Notes under the pieces: generated by a model
The model's input: only the letters and a program-made list of their open reading frames with translations
Database searches by the model: none
Told to the model about the DNA's origin: nothing
Shown: positions 1-8,928 of the stretch, piece by piece
Position numbering within the stretch: the first letter of the stretch is position 1
Layout of the letters: each line of letters begins with the position of its first letter
Origin: Sandaracinus amylolyticus
GTDB lineage: Bacteria; Myxococcota_A; Polyangia; Polyangiales; Sandaracinaceae
Direction: 5' to 3'
Assembly: GCF_000737325.1 (NCBI RefSeq)
Contig: NZ_CP011125.1
Coordinates: 9,424,001 to 9,488,000 of the forward strand
DNA: 64,000 nt
Position numbers and translations under genes: made by a program

Positions 1-88
1 ACGGTCGTCGCGCGCGTGGATCGCGAGGATTTCTCGGCTCCGCGCGCTGGCGCGGGACGTGATGAGGGGCGAGGCCGAGGAGGTTCTC

Positions 89-1672
89 GTGATCCATCGC
101 GCGTCGATCGTTTCGTGGCTCGCACTCTGTCTCGCCATCGCAGGGTGTCTCGCCGTGGCAGGATGCCGTGCCGGCGCGGTTCCGCCCGCCACGACGGGCG
201 ATGCCGGCGTGGAGACCGACGGCGGCGCCGTCGATCTCGGCGACGCGGGCGAAGCGCCCTCGCCCGCCGTCCCGTTCCGCGTGAGCGCGGCGAGCCACGC
301 GGTCGTCGTGCGTCGCAACGAGACGGCCACGCTCGAGCTCGCGATCGATCGCGACGAGGGCCACGACACGACGCTCGCGATCACGATCGACGGGCTGCCC
401 GAGCGCGTCCTGGCGAGCGCGCCCGCGGGCGTGTCGGGCGAGAGCGCGACGATCACGTTCTCGGCCGAGGCGAGCGCCGAGCCGGGCGACGCGCCGATCA
501 CGGTGCGCGTCGCGGACGGCGACGACGTGGTCGCGCTCGAGCTCTACGTCGTGGTCCCCGGCGATGCGGGCGCGATCGACACGAGCTTCGGCGAGGGCGG
601 CATCGCGGTGAACGAGGAGGCCTCGTACTCGGTGGTCGGCGTCGCGAGCGACGCGCTCGGTCGCACCTACGCGATCTACGGCGCGGCCGAGGGCGATGCG
701 GCCGCGGTGTTCGTGCGGCGCCTCGATCGGCGCGGCCAGCCCGACGCGACGTGGAACGGCGGCGCCCCGTCGCGCGTGCCGCTCCCGGCCGCGAGCGGCC
801 TCTCGCTCGGCGGCATGATCGTCGGCGACGACGGGCGCGTGACGCTGCTGATCGGCGCGTCGATGGGCGGCACGCCGCACGCGTTCTTCGTCGCGCTCGA
901 CGCCTCGGGCGCGCCCGACGAGGCGCGCCTCGAGGGCGGGACGCGCGAGCTCGGCGCGTACGGCGTGACGGGCCTCGATCAGGCCGGTGATCGGATCGCC
1001 GCGCTCCTCTCGACGACCGGCGAGGCCGGCTCGACGGGCGTGCTGCAGGTCTACGAGGACGTCGCGGGCGAGCCGCTGTTCACGCGCGAGCTGCCGTCGA
1101 CGACGGCGAGCGACGTGCTGATCGACGCATCGGGACGCTTCGTCGTGATCGGGTCCGACCTCGTGCTCCACGGCGGCGTCGTGGTGCGCGTGAGCCCCGA
1201 CGGATCGATCGACCAGTCGTTCGCCGCGGGGCGTCGCGTGATCACGTCGGACGGCGCGGTGCTGCTCGCGGCGGGCGGGCTGATGCACGACGGATCGGTC
1301 CTGGTCGTCGGTCGCGAGAGCGCGCCCGGGAGCCTTCATCCGTTCGCGGCGCGGCTCGACGACGCCGGCGAGCTCGTCGAGGCGTTCGGCGACGCGGCGG
1401 GGCGCATGCGCTACGACGCGATCCCGGGCACGTTCCGCGCGCTCGAGGTGGACCGCGCGACCGGCGAGGCGATCGCGGTCGGCGAGCGCGACGAGAACGC
1501 GCTCCTGATCGCCGACATCACGGGCGGCGGCGCGCTCGATCCCACGTTCGTACCGCCCGCGGCGCTGACCGGTCTGCGAGCGTCGGTCGCGGTGGCGATG
1601 ACGAGCGATCGACGCGTGCTCGTCGGCACGTCCGACGGAGAGCGCGGGCACGTCGCGCGGCTCTGGCGCTGA
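89..1672 (+). CDS. Delta-60 repeat lipoprotein
   Basis: Predicted exported lipoprotein of 527 aa. The GTG start at 89 follows a strong Shine-Dalgarno GAGGAGG at 77-83, so upstream in-frame starts at 59 and 62 were not used. The N-terminus has a basic and hydrophobic signal ending in a lipobox (LAVAGC), then an Asp/Gly-rich linker. From about residue 170 there are several degenerate delta-60 units: an Asp-Thr-Ser-Phe-Gly or Asp-Gln-Ser-Phe core followed by beta-rich sequence. Such units build a propeller-like surface domain; no enzymatic residues are recognised. It stands alone, and a strong hairpin follows its stop. Function unknown; a surface or periplasmic binding role is inferred. Confidence 0.85.
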   Translation: MIHRASIVSWLALCLAIAGCLAVAGCRAGAVPPATTGDAGVETDGGAVDLGDAGEAPSPAVPFRVSAASHAVVVRRNETATLELAIDRDEGHDTTLAITIDGLPERVLASAPAGVSGESATITFSAEASAEPGDAPITVRVADGDDVVALELYVVVPGDAGAIDTSFGEGGIAVNEEASYSVVGVASDALGRTYAIYGAAEGDAAAVFVRRLDRRGQPDATWNGGAPSRVPLPAASGLSLGGMIVGDDGRVTLLIGASMGGTPHAFFVALDASGAPDEARLEGGTRELGAYGVTGLDQAGDRIAALLSTTGEAGSTGVLQVYEDVAGEPLFTRELPSTTASDVLIDASGRFVVIGSDLVLHGGVVVRVSPDGSIDQSFAAGRRVITSDGAVLLAAGGLMHDGSVLVVGRESAPGSLHPFAARLDDAGELVEAFGDAAGRMRYDAIPGTFRALEVDRATGEAIAVGERDENALLIADITGGGALDPTFVPPAALTGLRASVAVAMTSDRRVLVGTSDGERGHVARLWR

Positions 1673-1685
1673 TCGGCCGTGTTCA

Positions 1686-1727
1686 CGCGCGCGGCGCGCT
1701 CCTCGTCACGGGGGCGCGCCGCGCGCG
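1686..1727 (+). terminator. Strong GC hairpin after the delta-60 gene
   Basis: A perfect 14-bp inverted repeat (1686-1699 pairs with 1714-1727, loop 14 nt) begins 14 bases after the stop codon at 1672. There is no T-run after it, so it is a U-less hairpin. It may end the upstream transcript or protect its 3' end. Confidence 0.5.
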
Positions 1728-1760
1728 TTCGAGATCGACCCGGCGGCGCGCGTGATCGGC

Positions 1761-1766
1761 TAGGAT
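1761..1766 (+). promoter_or_regulatory. -10-like TAGGAT before gene at 1780
   Basis: TAGGAT fits the TAnnnT hexamer seen before many starts in this window. It lies 13 bases before the ATG at 1780, which predicts a leader of only about 6 nt. No clear -35 is visible. Confidence 0.4.
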
Positions 1767-1779
1767 CGCGCCGCTCCGG

Positions 1780-2580
1780 ATGGCTCGGATCGCGTCGTGG
1801 CTCCCTGCGCTCGTCGTCCTCGCGCTCGCCTCGCGTGCGCACGCGCATCCGCTCGTCGACGACGCGGAGCGACAGCTCGACGAGGCGCGCTTCGGCGCGG
1901 CGCTGACCCTCTTCGATCGCGCGGCGCAGGGCGACGATCTCGACGTCTCCGACGTGGCGCGCGTGCTCGAGGGCCGCGCGCTCGCGCTGCGCGCGTTGGG
2001 GCGCGAGGACGAGGTCGAGGTCGATCTGCTCAGGCTCGCCGCGCTGCGCCCGCAGCACACGTTCTCGGCGCGCGTGCCGCCCGAGATCGCGCATCGGTTC
2101 CGCGTGCTGCGCGAGCGCGGCGCCGATCGCCTCCGGGCGCGGGTGCAGGTGCGGCGCGACGGCGATCGGGTGCGGCTCGAGCTCGCGCTGGTGAACGATC
2201 CCGGCGGCCTGGTGCGCGACGCGACGCTGTTCGCGCGCGCGGGAGACGGGCCGTGGAGCGCGTCGACCGAGGGCGCGCTCTCGCTCGAGGCGCGCGACGG
2301 GGAGCGCGTCGACTACTACGCGCGCGTCATCGGGATCGGCGGCGCGCTGATCGTGGAGCACGGCGCCGAGGACGCCCCGCTGCCCGCGCTCGTCACGAGC
2401 CACGTCGAGATCGCGCCCGGCGTGACGCCGAGCGAGCCGAGCGATCCCTGGCCCTGGATCCTCGCGGGCAGCGGCGTGATCGCGGCCGCGGGGATCGTGA
2501 TCGCGATCGTGCTCGTGACCACCGCCCAGCCGGGCGACGACACGCGCCTGTCGCCGCCGCGCCCGGTCGAGATGCCGTGA
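1780..2580 (+). CDS. Exported single-pass protein coupled to a PEGA kinase
   Basis: A 266-aa protein with an N-terminal signal sequence (about residues 1-22, ending AHA) and one C-terminal transmembrane helix near residues 225-248. The N-terminal half is helical and resembles a tetratricopeptide-type accumulator: an amino-acid pattern of DEARFGAALTLFDRAAQ, then a step mentioning PxHxFxxRVPPEI. The middle is beta-rich. Its TGA overlaps the GTG of the next gene, a Ser/Thr kinase, so the two are translationally coupled and probably act together at the membrane. Myxobacterial genomes often pair such proteins with PEGA kinases. The exact role is unknown. The ATG at 1780 is preceded by a -10-like hexamer. 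Confidence 0.85.
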   Translation: MARIASWLPALVVLALASRAHAHPLVDDAERQLDEARFGAALTLFDRAAQGDDLDVSDVARVLEGRALALRALGREDEVEVDLLRLAALRPQHTFSARVPPEIAHRFRVLRERGADRLRARVQVRRDGDRVRLELALVNDPGGLVRDATLFARAGDGPWSASTEGALSLEARDGERVDYYARVIGIGGALIVEHGAEDAPLPALVTSHVEIAPGVTPSEPSDPWPWILAGSGVIAAAGIVIAIVLVTTAQPGDDTRLSPPRPVEMP

Positions 2581-4166
2581 CGTCGAGCTCGGGCAAGCGG
2601 CTCGGGCCCTACGTGCTCGGGCCCTCGATCGCGTCGGGCGGCATGGCGACGGTGCACGTCGCGCACGGCGGTCCTCCGCTCGATCGTGTGGTCGCGATCA
2701 AGCGCATCCACCCGCACCTCGCGCGCGAGAAGGCGTTCGTCGAGATGTTCCTCGACGAGGCGCGCATCGCGGCGCGCGTGCAGCACCCGAACGTGTGCCC
2801 GGTGCTCGACTACGGCGAGGAAGGCGGCGCGCCCTACCTCGTGATGGAGCTGGTGCGCGGCGAGACGGTCGAGGCGATCGTCGGTGCGATCGCGCGCGCG
2901 TATCCCGACGATCCGATCGCCCACGCGCGGCGCGTGCTGCGCGTCGCGGTCGACGCGTGCGAGGGGCTGCACGCCGCGCACGAGCTCGGCGTTGTGCACC
3001 GCGACGTGTCGGCGCGGAACCTCTTCGTCGGCGACGACGGGTGCGCGCGCGTGCTCGACTTCGGCGTCGCGCGCGCGCGGGAGAAGACGCACCGCACCGC
3101 GACCGGCGTGGTGAAGGGCACCTTCGCGACGATGTCGCCCGAGCACGTCGAGGGTCGCGAGATCGATCGGCGCGCCGACGTGTGGTCGATCGCGGTGCTC
3201 GCGTGGGAGCTGCTCACGGGAGAGCGCTTGTTCGCGCGCGATCGCGAGGTGGACACGCTGCGCGCGCTCTCCGCGGGCGTGGTCCGCCCGCCCTCGATGG
3301 CGCGACCGGGCGTGCCGCGCGCGGTCGACGCGCCGATCCTCGCCGCGCTCACCCGTGATCGCGAGAAGCGCACGCCGACGGCGCGCGCGCTCGGCCTCGC
3401 GCTGCACGACGCGGCGCGTGCGTTCGGAGGTCTCGCGCACGCGAGCGAGATCGCCGCGTGGATGGCGCAGACGTTCCCCGCACACGGCGAAGCGCGGCGC
3501 GCGATCGTCGGCGCGAGCACCTCGGCGCCGATCGAGCTCGAGCGCGTCACCGCGCCCGCCGCCGTCCCGGTGCCCGCAGCGCCCGTGATCGCGTCGGACG
3601 AGCGCGTCTCGCCGCCGGCGCCGCCTCCCGCGCTCCCGGATCACCTCTCCGTGCCGCCGCCGATCACCGCGCCCGCGGCGCATCGGGGCCCGCGTCCGCT
3701 GGTGTACGCGCTGTCCGTGGTCGTCACGATCGTGGTCGCCGCGACCGGCGGATGGCTCGCGGCGCGCGCCTCGTCGCCCGCACCGCTCGCATCGGTCGCC
3801 GAGCCGTCGACGCCGATCCCCGTCGACGCGCTCGAGCCCACGCCGATCCCTGCTGTCGAGCCCGAGCCCGACCTCGTCGCTCCGCCCGAGCCCGAGCCCG
3901 AGCCCGCCGCCGAGACCGCGCCCGCCGTCGAGCCCGATCCCGTCCGCCGCGAGCGCGGCCGCGGGTTCGCGAACGTCTCGGTGCGCGGCGGCTGGGCCGA
4001 CATCTACCATCGCGGCCGCTACCTCGGGCGCACTCCCACGCGCGTCGAGCTGCCCGCCGGGCGCCAGACGCTCGAGCTCGCGCCCTTCGGTCGCGCCCCT
4101 CGGCGTCGCGTCGCGCTTCGCGTGCCGGCGGGCGGCGATGCGACGGCGTCGATCGCGCTCGAGTGA
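2577..4166 (+). CDS. Hanks-type Ser/Thr protein kinase with PEGA domain
   Basis: A 529-aa membrane kinase. The GTG start at 2577 overlaps the upstream stop (GTGA). The kinase domain spans about residues 8-290: Gly loop GGMATVH near 21, Lys42 in VVAIKRI, Glu62 in the alphaC helix, HRDVSARN at 141-148, DFG at 161-163, and an SPE-type APE motif. The catalytic-loop Lys of HRDxK is Ser145, a substitution I know from many myxobacterial kinases (HRDVSPxN). A Pro/Ala-rich linker, one transmembrane helix at about 372-398, an acidic Pro-Glu repeat, and a C-terminal PEGA domain (about 462-529) follow. The kinase faces the cytoplasm and PEGA the periplasm. Activity is likely but the catalytic substitution makes it less certain. 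Confidence 0.93.
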   Translation: MTSSSGKRLGPYVLGPSIASGGMATVHVAHGGPPLDRVVAIKRIHPHLAREKAFVEMFLDEARIAARVQHPNVCPVLDYGEEGGAPYLVMELVRGETVEAIVGAIARAYPDDPIAHARRVLRVAVDACEGLHAAHELGVVHRDVSARNLFVGDDGCARVLDFGVARAREKTHRTATGVVKGTFATMSPEHVEGREIDRRADVWSIAVLAWELLTGERLFARDREVDTLRALSAGVVRPPSMARPGVPRAVDAPILAALTRDREKRTPTARALGLALHDAARAFGGLAHASEIAAWMAQTFPAHGEARRAIVGASTSAPIELERVTAPAAVPVPAAPVIASDERVSPPAPPPALPDHLSVPPPITAPAAHRGPRPLVYALSVVVTIVVAATGGWLAARASSPAPLASVAEPSTPIPVDALEPTPIPAVEPEPDLVAPPEPEPEPAAETAPAVEPDPVRRERGRGFANVSVRGGWADIYHRGRYLGRTPTRVELPAGRQTLELAPFGRAPRRRVALRVPAGGDATASIALE

Positions 4167-4169
4167 TCG

Positions 4170-4775
4170 TCACGCCGCGAGCATCGGCCGCGCGATCGCC
4201 GACGCGTCGCGCGCGCCGATCGCGTCCACCCGCGCGATCCACGCCGCGCGTCGCGCCGCGTCCATCTCGCGCACCGCGTACAGCGTCGTGAAGCGCACCG
4301 GCGCGAAGCCGCAGAACGTCAGCGTCGCGGTGCCCATCGTCGCGTGCAGCGCGCGATGGTGCGCGAGCGCGTACCACCACGACGGGCTGTCCATCGTCGT
4401 GATCACGCGCGACGAGCGCCCCGCGAGCAGCCCCTTCGGCAGCGCGCTGCCCTCGTAGCGGAACGCCCAGCCCGGCAGGAACAGCCGATCGATCACCCCG
4501 CGTACCACCGCCGGCGGCGACGCCCAGTACGTCGGGAACACCCACACGACGTGGCGCGCCCGCTCGATCGCGCGCTGCAGGCGCACGAGGTCGGGCTCGA
4601 GCGGTTGTTCCTCGCGGTGTCCCGCGCGCAGCACGAGGTCGAGCTCGAGCGAGGCGAGGTCGATGCGCTCGGTGCGCGCTCCCGCGCGCTCGGCGCCGCG
4701 CAGGTACGCATCGGCGAGCGCGCCGTTGAAGCTGTTCGGTTCGGCATGGCCCAGGAGCACGAGGACGTCGGTCAT
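4170..4775 (-). CDS. Flavodoxin-fold NAD(P)H oxidoreductase
   Basis: A 201-aa cytoplasmic protein of the Flavodoxin_2 family (MdaB/YwrO/NQO-like), which uses FMN or FAD to reduce quinones or similar acceptors with NAD(P)H. The sequence shows an N-terminal beta strand and flavin phosphate loop (VLVLLGHAEPNSFN), the conserved FPTYWASPPAVVRGVIDRLF segment, and a later SxPSWWYAL flavin-contact region. The start at 4775 (MTDVLV) was chosen because the conserved fold begins there; the longer upstream frame reads through the divergent regulatory region. It is divergent from a LysR regulator, a common arrangement in which the regulator controls the enzyme. Substrate unknown. Confidence 0.88.
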   Translation of the reverse strand: MTDVLVLLGHAEPNSFNGALADAYLRGAERAGARTERIDLASLELDLVLRAGHREEQPLEPDLVRLQRAIERARHVVWVFPTYWASPPAVVRGVIDRLFLPGWAFRYEGSALPKGLLAGRSSRVITTMDSPSWWYALAHHRALHATMGTATLTFCGFAPVRFTTLYAVREMDAARRAAWIARVDAIGARDASAIARPMLAA

Positions 4776-4798
4776 GAGCGCCACGATGCGCCATGCAG

Positions 4799-4845
4799 CG
4801 ATGCATCGGCAGCCGCATCGATGCATCGGTGGTATGCATGGGTGC
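4799..4845. promoter_or_regulatory. Repeated ATGCAT sites between divergent genes
   Basis: The 11-mer CGATGCATCGG occurs at 4799-4809 and again at 4819-4829, exactly 20 bp apart. A further ATGCAT lies at 4834-4839, and GTGCATG overlaps the LysR start. Palindromic cores on the same helix face in a LysR/target intergenic region are what a LysR operator looks like. The assignment to this regulator is inferred. Confidence 0.5.
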
Positions 4846-5730
4846 ATGACGCCCAGCAGCGATCTCTCGCGATGGGACGACGTGCGCGTGTTCCTCTCGG
4901 TCGCGCGCGAGGGCAGCTTCACGCTCGCGGCGCGCACGCTCGGGACCGATCAGTCGACCGTCAGCCGTCGCATCGCCGCGCTCGAGGACGAGCTCGGTGG
5001 GCCGCTGTTCGAGCGCACCCCGCGCGGTCCCGTCCCCACCGAGCTCGGCGCGCGGCTGCGCGAGGACGCGGAGCGCATCGAGGCCGAGGTGCATCGCTTC
5101 GCCGACGCGGCGCTCGGGCACGAGCGCGAGGTGCGCGGCCGCGTCCGCATCGCGACCACCGAGGGCGTCGCGCTGCACTTCGTGGTGCCGCGCGTCCTGC
5201 CCGCGCTGCGCGAGGCGTACCCGGAGCTCGAGCTCGAGCTGATCACCAGCGATCGCGCGGTCGATCTCGCGGCGCGCGAGGCCGACGTCGCGCTCCGCTT
5301 CTTCCGCACGACGCGCGGCGATCTCGTCGGCCGCAAGGTCGCGCGGCTGCGCACCGGCGTGCTCGCGACCAAGGCGCTCGCCAAGCGCGCACGCCGTCGC
5401 GATCCTTCGTCGCTCGCGTGGATCGCCACCGAGATCGACGGTGTCGCGACGCCCGAGGCGGCATGGCTCGCGCAGCACGTGCGCACGCCGCCGGTGCTGC
5501 GCTGCTCGAGCTACGAGGTGCAGGTCGCGGCGATCCGCGCCGGGCTCGGCGTGGGCCTCGCGCCGCTCGCGCTGCGCCACGCGTACCCCGAGCTCACGAC
5601 GATCGAGGGACTGCCCGCCGGCCCGACGCTCGAGCTGCACGTCGTGACGCGCCGCGCGATCCGCACGCTGCCGCGCATCGTGGCGGTGATCGACGCGCTC
5701 GTGCAGCACCTCGCGACGATCGATCGCTGA
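4846..5730 (+). CDS. LysR-family transcriptional regulator
   Basis: A 294-aa DNA-binding regulator. A winged helix-turn-helix occupies residues 10-70 (VRVFLSVAREGSFTLAARTL, then DQSTVSRRIAALE, then LFERTPRG). The C-terminal part is the periplasmic-binding-like effector domain, with the usual RVRIATTEG entry strand and AIRAGLGVGLAPL near the end. Another in-frame ATG lies at 4834 inside the repeated ATGCAT sites; 4846 is preferred because the family starts close to the HTH. It is transcribed away from the flavodoxin-fold oxidoreductase and likely regulates it and itself through the ATGCAT sites. Effector unknown. Confidence 0.92.
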   Translation: MTPSSDLSRWDDVRVFLSVAREGSFTLAARTLGTDQSTVSRRIAALEDELGGPLFERTPRGPVPTELGARLREDAERIEAEVHRFADAALGHEREVRGRVRIATTEGVALHFVVPRVLPALREAYPELELELITSDRAVDLAAREADVALRFFRTTRGDLVGRKVARLRTGVLATKALAKRARRRDPSSLAWIATEIDGVATPEAAWLAQHVRTPPVLRCSSYEVQVAAIRAGLGVGLAPLALRHAYPELTTIEGLPAGPTLELHVVTRRAIRTLPRIVAVIDALVQHLATIDR

Positions 5731-5782
5731 GCGCTCCCGACCGGGGACAGGCGTCTCGCGGAACAACGAGCCCGTGCGCTGA

Positions 5783-5788
5783 TACCCT
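5783..5788 (+). promoter_or_regulatory. -10-like TACCCT, leaderless start at 5796
   Basis: TACCCT ends 7 bases before the ATG at 5796, so transcription should begin at or next to the start codon. There is no Shine-Dalgarno. Confidence 0.55.
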
Positions 5789-5795
5789 CCGGCGC

Positions 5796-8700
5796 ATGCG
5801 TTCGCTGCGCCCGATCTTCGTCCTGCTCGTCCTCTGGCTCGCCGGCTGCGGCGACGATCCAGACGATCCCGCGGTCGACGGCGGCGGCACCGACGCGGCC
5901 GTCGTGTGCACGCAGGACGAGGACTGCGACGACGATCGCTTCTGCAACGGCGCCGAGGACTGCGCGCCCGCATCGCCCTCCGCCGATGCGCGCGGGTGCG
6001 CGCCCGCGACGGTTGCGCCGTGCGTGACCGGACAGGTCTGCGACGAGAGCGCACGCTCGTGCACGACCGAGTGCAGCGTGACCGAGGACGCCGACGGCGA
6101 CGGGGCCCGCGCGACGGAGTGCGGCGGCGACGACTGCGACGACGCCGACGCGACGCGCTTCCCCGAGGCGACCGAGGTCTGCGATCTGCTCGGCCACGAC
6201 GAGGACTGCGACCCGACGACCTACGGCGAGCGCGACGTCGACGGAGACGGCGAGACCGACGCGATCTGCTGCAACGGAGAGACCTGCGGTCGCGACTGCG
6301 ACGATCTCCGCCGCGGCACCTCGCCCGACGCGAGCGAGGTGTGCGACGGGCTCGACAACGACTGCGACGATCTCGTCGACGAGCGCGTGACCGTCGCGGT
6401 GTGGCCGGACCTCGACTTCGACCTCCACGGCGACTCGGGCGCGACCGCGGAGATGCGCTGCGCGGGCGCGTTCGGCTATGCGACCGTCGGCGACGACTGC
6501 GACGACGACGATCCCGCGGTGCATCCCGCGCAGGTCGAGATCTGCGACGGGAAGGACAACGACTGCGACGCGCTGCAGGACGAAGCGCCCGCGGCGGTCA
6601 CCTGGTACGCGGACGCCGACGGCGACGGGTTCGGCAGCTCGGACCCGACGCTCGCGCGCATCAGCTGCACGCCGCTGCCCGGCTACTCGCTCCGCGCGAC
6701 CGACTGCGACGACGCCCGCGCCGGCATGAGCCCGGCGACGCCCGAGCGCTGCGACGGGCTCGACAACGACTGCAACGGCCGCCCCGACTTCATCCTCGGC
6801 GCGCGCGACACCGAGGACGACGACGGAGACGGTCACGCCGACCTCGCATGCCCCGGCGGCGACGACTGCGACGATCGCGATCCCACGAGCGCGCCGGAGT
6901 CCGCGGAGATCTGCGACGGCCGCGACAACGACTGCAACGGCGCGATCGACGACGGCGCGGCGATGGGCTCGTGGTGGATCGATCGCGACGGCGACACGTA
7001 CGGCGACGACGACACCGCGCCCGTGATGTCGTGCGCGTTCGTGCGCGGGCGCATCCCGCGCGGCGGCGACTGCGACGACTCGAGCGCCGATCGCCGCCCC
7101 GGCGCGCGCGAGGTGTGCGACGGCTCGGACGACGACTGCGACGAGCTCGTCGACGAGGGCTCGGAGCGCGGCGCGTACTACGTCGATGCCGACGGCGACG
7201 GCCTCGGCGCGGGCACCGCGCTGCTCGCGTGCGTGGCCCCGAGCGATCGTGTCGACGACGCGAGCGACTGCGACGACACGAACCGCTCGATCGGCGCGGC
7301 GCGCGTGTTCTTCGTCGACGCCGACGGAGACACCTGGGGCGATCCGCTGCGCTCCGAGCTCTCGTGCGCGACGCTCTCGAACCGCGTCACGCGCGGCGGC
7401 GACTGCGCCGACGGCGACGCGGCGATCTACCCGATGGCCACCGAGCGCTGCGGCGGCGGCGACGAGGACTGCGACGGCGCGACCGACGAAGATCCCGCGG
7501 CGAGCGCGAGCTGCACGATCATGGGCGCGAGCGCGGTGTGCAGCGCGGGCGCGTGCACGATCGGCATGTGCGCGCCGGGCCTCGGCGACTGCAACACGAG
7601 CAGCGCCGACGGATGCGAGACGTCGCTGCGCACCGACGCGACGAGCTGCGGCGCGTGCGGCGTGGCGTGTGATCCCGGCGAGCGCTGCCGCGAGGGCGAG
7701 TGCGCGCGCGTCACGTCGATCACCGCGGGCGACTCGCACGTGTGCGCGCTGCTCGACACCGGACGCGTCGCGTGTTGGGGCTCGAACCTCTACGCGCAGC
7801 TCGGGCGCGGCACGACGGGCAGCTCGGGCGCTCCGCCGACCGACGCGTCGCAGCTCGTGCAGCTCTACACCGGCGCGGTGCTCGGCGACGTGGTCGACAT
7901 CGACAGCCATCCCGACGCGAACTTCACGTGCGCGGTGCGCGCGACCGGTCAGGTCGTGTGCTGGGGCCAGAACCACGAGCTGCAGATCGGCGACGACGCA
8001 CCCGCGAGCTACGCGTCGCGCGCGGTGCCGATCCCCAACGTCGGCGGCGCGACCCACGTCACCGTGGGCTCGCGGCACGCGTGCGCGATCGTCGGCAGCG
8101 GCGAGGTGCGGTGCTGGGGCTCGAACTCCGGCGGTCAGCTCGTCAGCGGCAGCACGACGCCGGTGCGCAGCGGCGCGGGCGTCGTCGCCGTCGAGAACGA
8201 AGGCGGGATGCAGCGCCCGATCCCCGACGCGATCGCGATCGCGGCCGCGAACGAGCTCACGTGCGTGCTGCACGCGGGCGGTCAGCGCGTCTCGTGCGCG
8301 GGGCGCAACGGGAGCGGCGGCGGCGCGGCGGGGCAGCTCGGTCGCGGGACGCTCGCGGCCGGCATCTATCCGATCGCCGACGACGCGATCATCCCGACGG
8401 GCACGGTGCTCAACGGGATCGAGGCCGGCGCCGGCTCCTACGACGGCTTCATGTGCGCCACGCGCGCGGTCGGCGCGCCGCTGTGCTGGGGGCTCAACAC
8501 GTACGAGGCGCTCGGGCCCGGCGGCGCGATCAACGCGCCGCGCCCGTTCCAGCCGCTGCTCTTCGCGCAGACGCAGGGCGTCTCGATCGGCCAGGACTTC
8601 CTCTGCGTGCGCTACACGAACGAGTCGTTCGGTCCGCGCGTCGCGTGCTCGGGGCTCAACGGCAGCGGTCAGCTCGGCAACGACTCGATGGCGAACACCG

Positions 8701-8921
8701 CGACGCCGGTCGACGTGATCAGCGCGCCGGCGGACGCACCGCGCGGTCACCTGCGCAGCGACGAGGTCGCGCAGATGACGACGGGTCGCTCGTTCGTGTG
8801 CGCGCTGCTGACGAACGGCGCGGTGACGTGCTGGGGCCAGCCCGCGATGATCTACGGAGACGGGACCACGAGCGCGCGGCGGGTGGCCATCCCGACGTCG
8901 GTGGTCGCGAACGTGCCCTGA
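5796..8921 (+). CDS. Lipoprotein with MopE-like repeats and RCC1 propeller
   Basis: A 1041-aa exported lipoprotein (lipobox LAGC at about residue 17). Residues about 95-570 carry six or seven copies of the MopE-type metal-binding motif, in which a CDGxDNDCDxxxDE core alternates with DADGDGxG and DCDDxxPxxxP segments. In this family Asp/Cys-rich motifs bind metal or calcium and have been found on myxobacterial surfaces. A Cys-rich linker (about 570-640) is followed by seven RCC1-like blades, each with a CAxxxxGxVxCWGxN core, to the end. Seven blades would close one propeller. The gene stands alone and its 3' end lies 7 bases from the convergent amidase gene. Ligand unknown. Confidence 0.92.
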   Translation: MRSLRPIFVLLVLWLAGCGDDPDDPAVDGGGTDAAVVCTQDEDCDDDRFCNGAEDCAPASPSADARGCAPATVAPCVTGQVCDESARSCTTECSVTEDADGDGARATECGGDDCDDADATRFPEATEVCDLLGHDEDCDPTTYGERDVDGDGETDAICCNGETCGRDCDDLRRGTSPDASEVCDGLDNDCDDLVDERVTVAVWPDLDFDLHGDSGATAEMRCAGAFGYATVGDDCDDDDPAVHPAQVEICDGKDNDCDALQDEAPAAVTWYADADGDGFGSSDPTLARISCTPLPGYSLRATDCDDARAGMSPATPERCDGLDNDCNGRPDFILGARDTEDDDGDGHADLACPGGDDCDDRDPTSAPESAEICDGRDNDCNGAIDDGAAMGSWWIDRDGDTYGDDDTAPVMSCAFVRGRIPRGGDCDDSSADRRPGAREVCDGSDDDCDELVDEGSERGAYYVDADGDGLGAGTALLACVAPSDRVDDASDCDDTNRSIGAARVFFVDADGDTWGDPLRSELSCATLSNRVTRGGDCADGDAAIYPMATERCGGGDEDCDGATDEDPAASASCTIMGASAVCSAGACTIGMCAPGLGDCNTSSADGCETSLRTDATSCGACGVACDPGERCREGECARVTSITAGDSHVCALLDTGRVACWGSNLYAQLGRGTTGSSGAPPTDASQLVQLYTGAVLGDVVDIDSHPDANFTCAVRATGQVVCWGQNHELQIGDDAPASYASRAVPIPNVGGATHVTVGSRHACAIVGSGEVRCWGSNSGGQLVSGSTTPVRSGAGVVAVENEGGMQRPIPDAIAIAAANELTCVLHAGGQRVSCAGRNGSGGGAAGQLGRGTLAAGIYPIADDAIIPTGTVLNGIEAGAGSYDGFMCATRAVGAPLCWGLNTYEALGPGGAINAPRPFQPLLFAQTQGVSIGQDFLCVRYTNESFGPRVACSGLNGSGQLGNDSMANTATPVDVISAPADAPRGHLRSDEVAQMTTGRSFVCALLTNGAVTCWGQPAMIYGDGTTSARRVAIPTSVVANVP

Positions 8922-8928
8922 CGACGAA

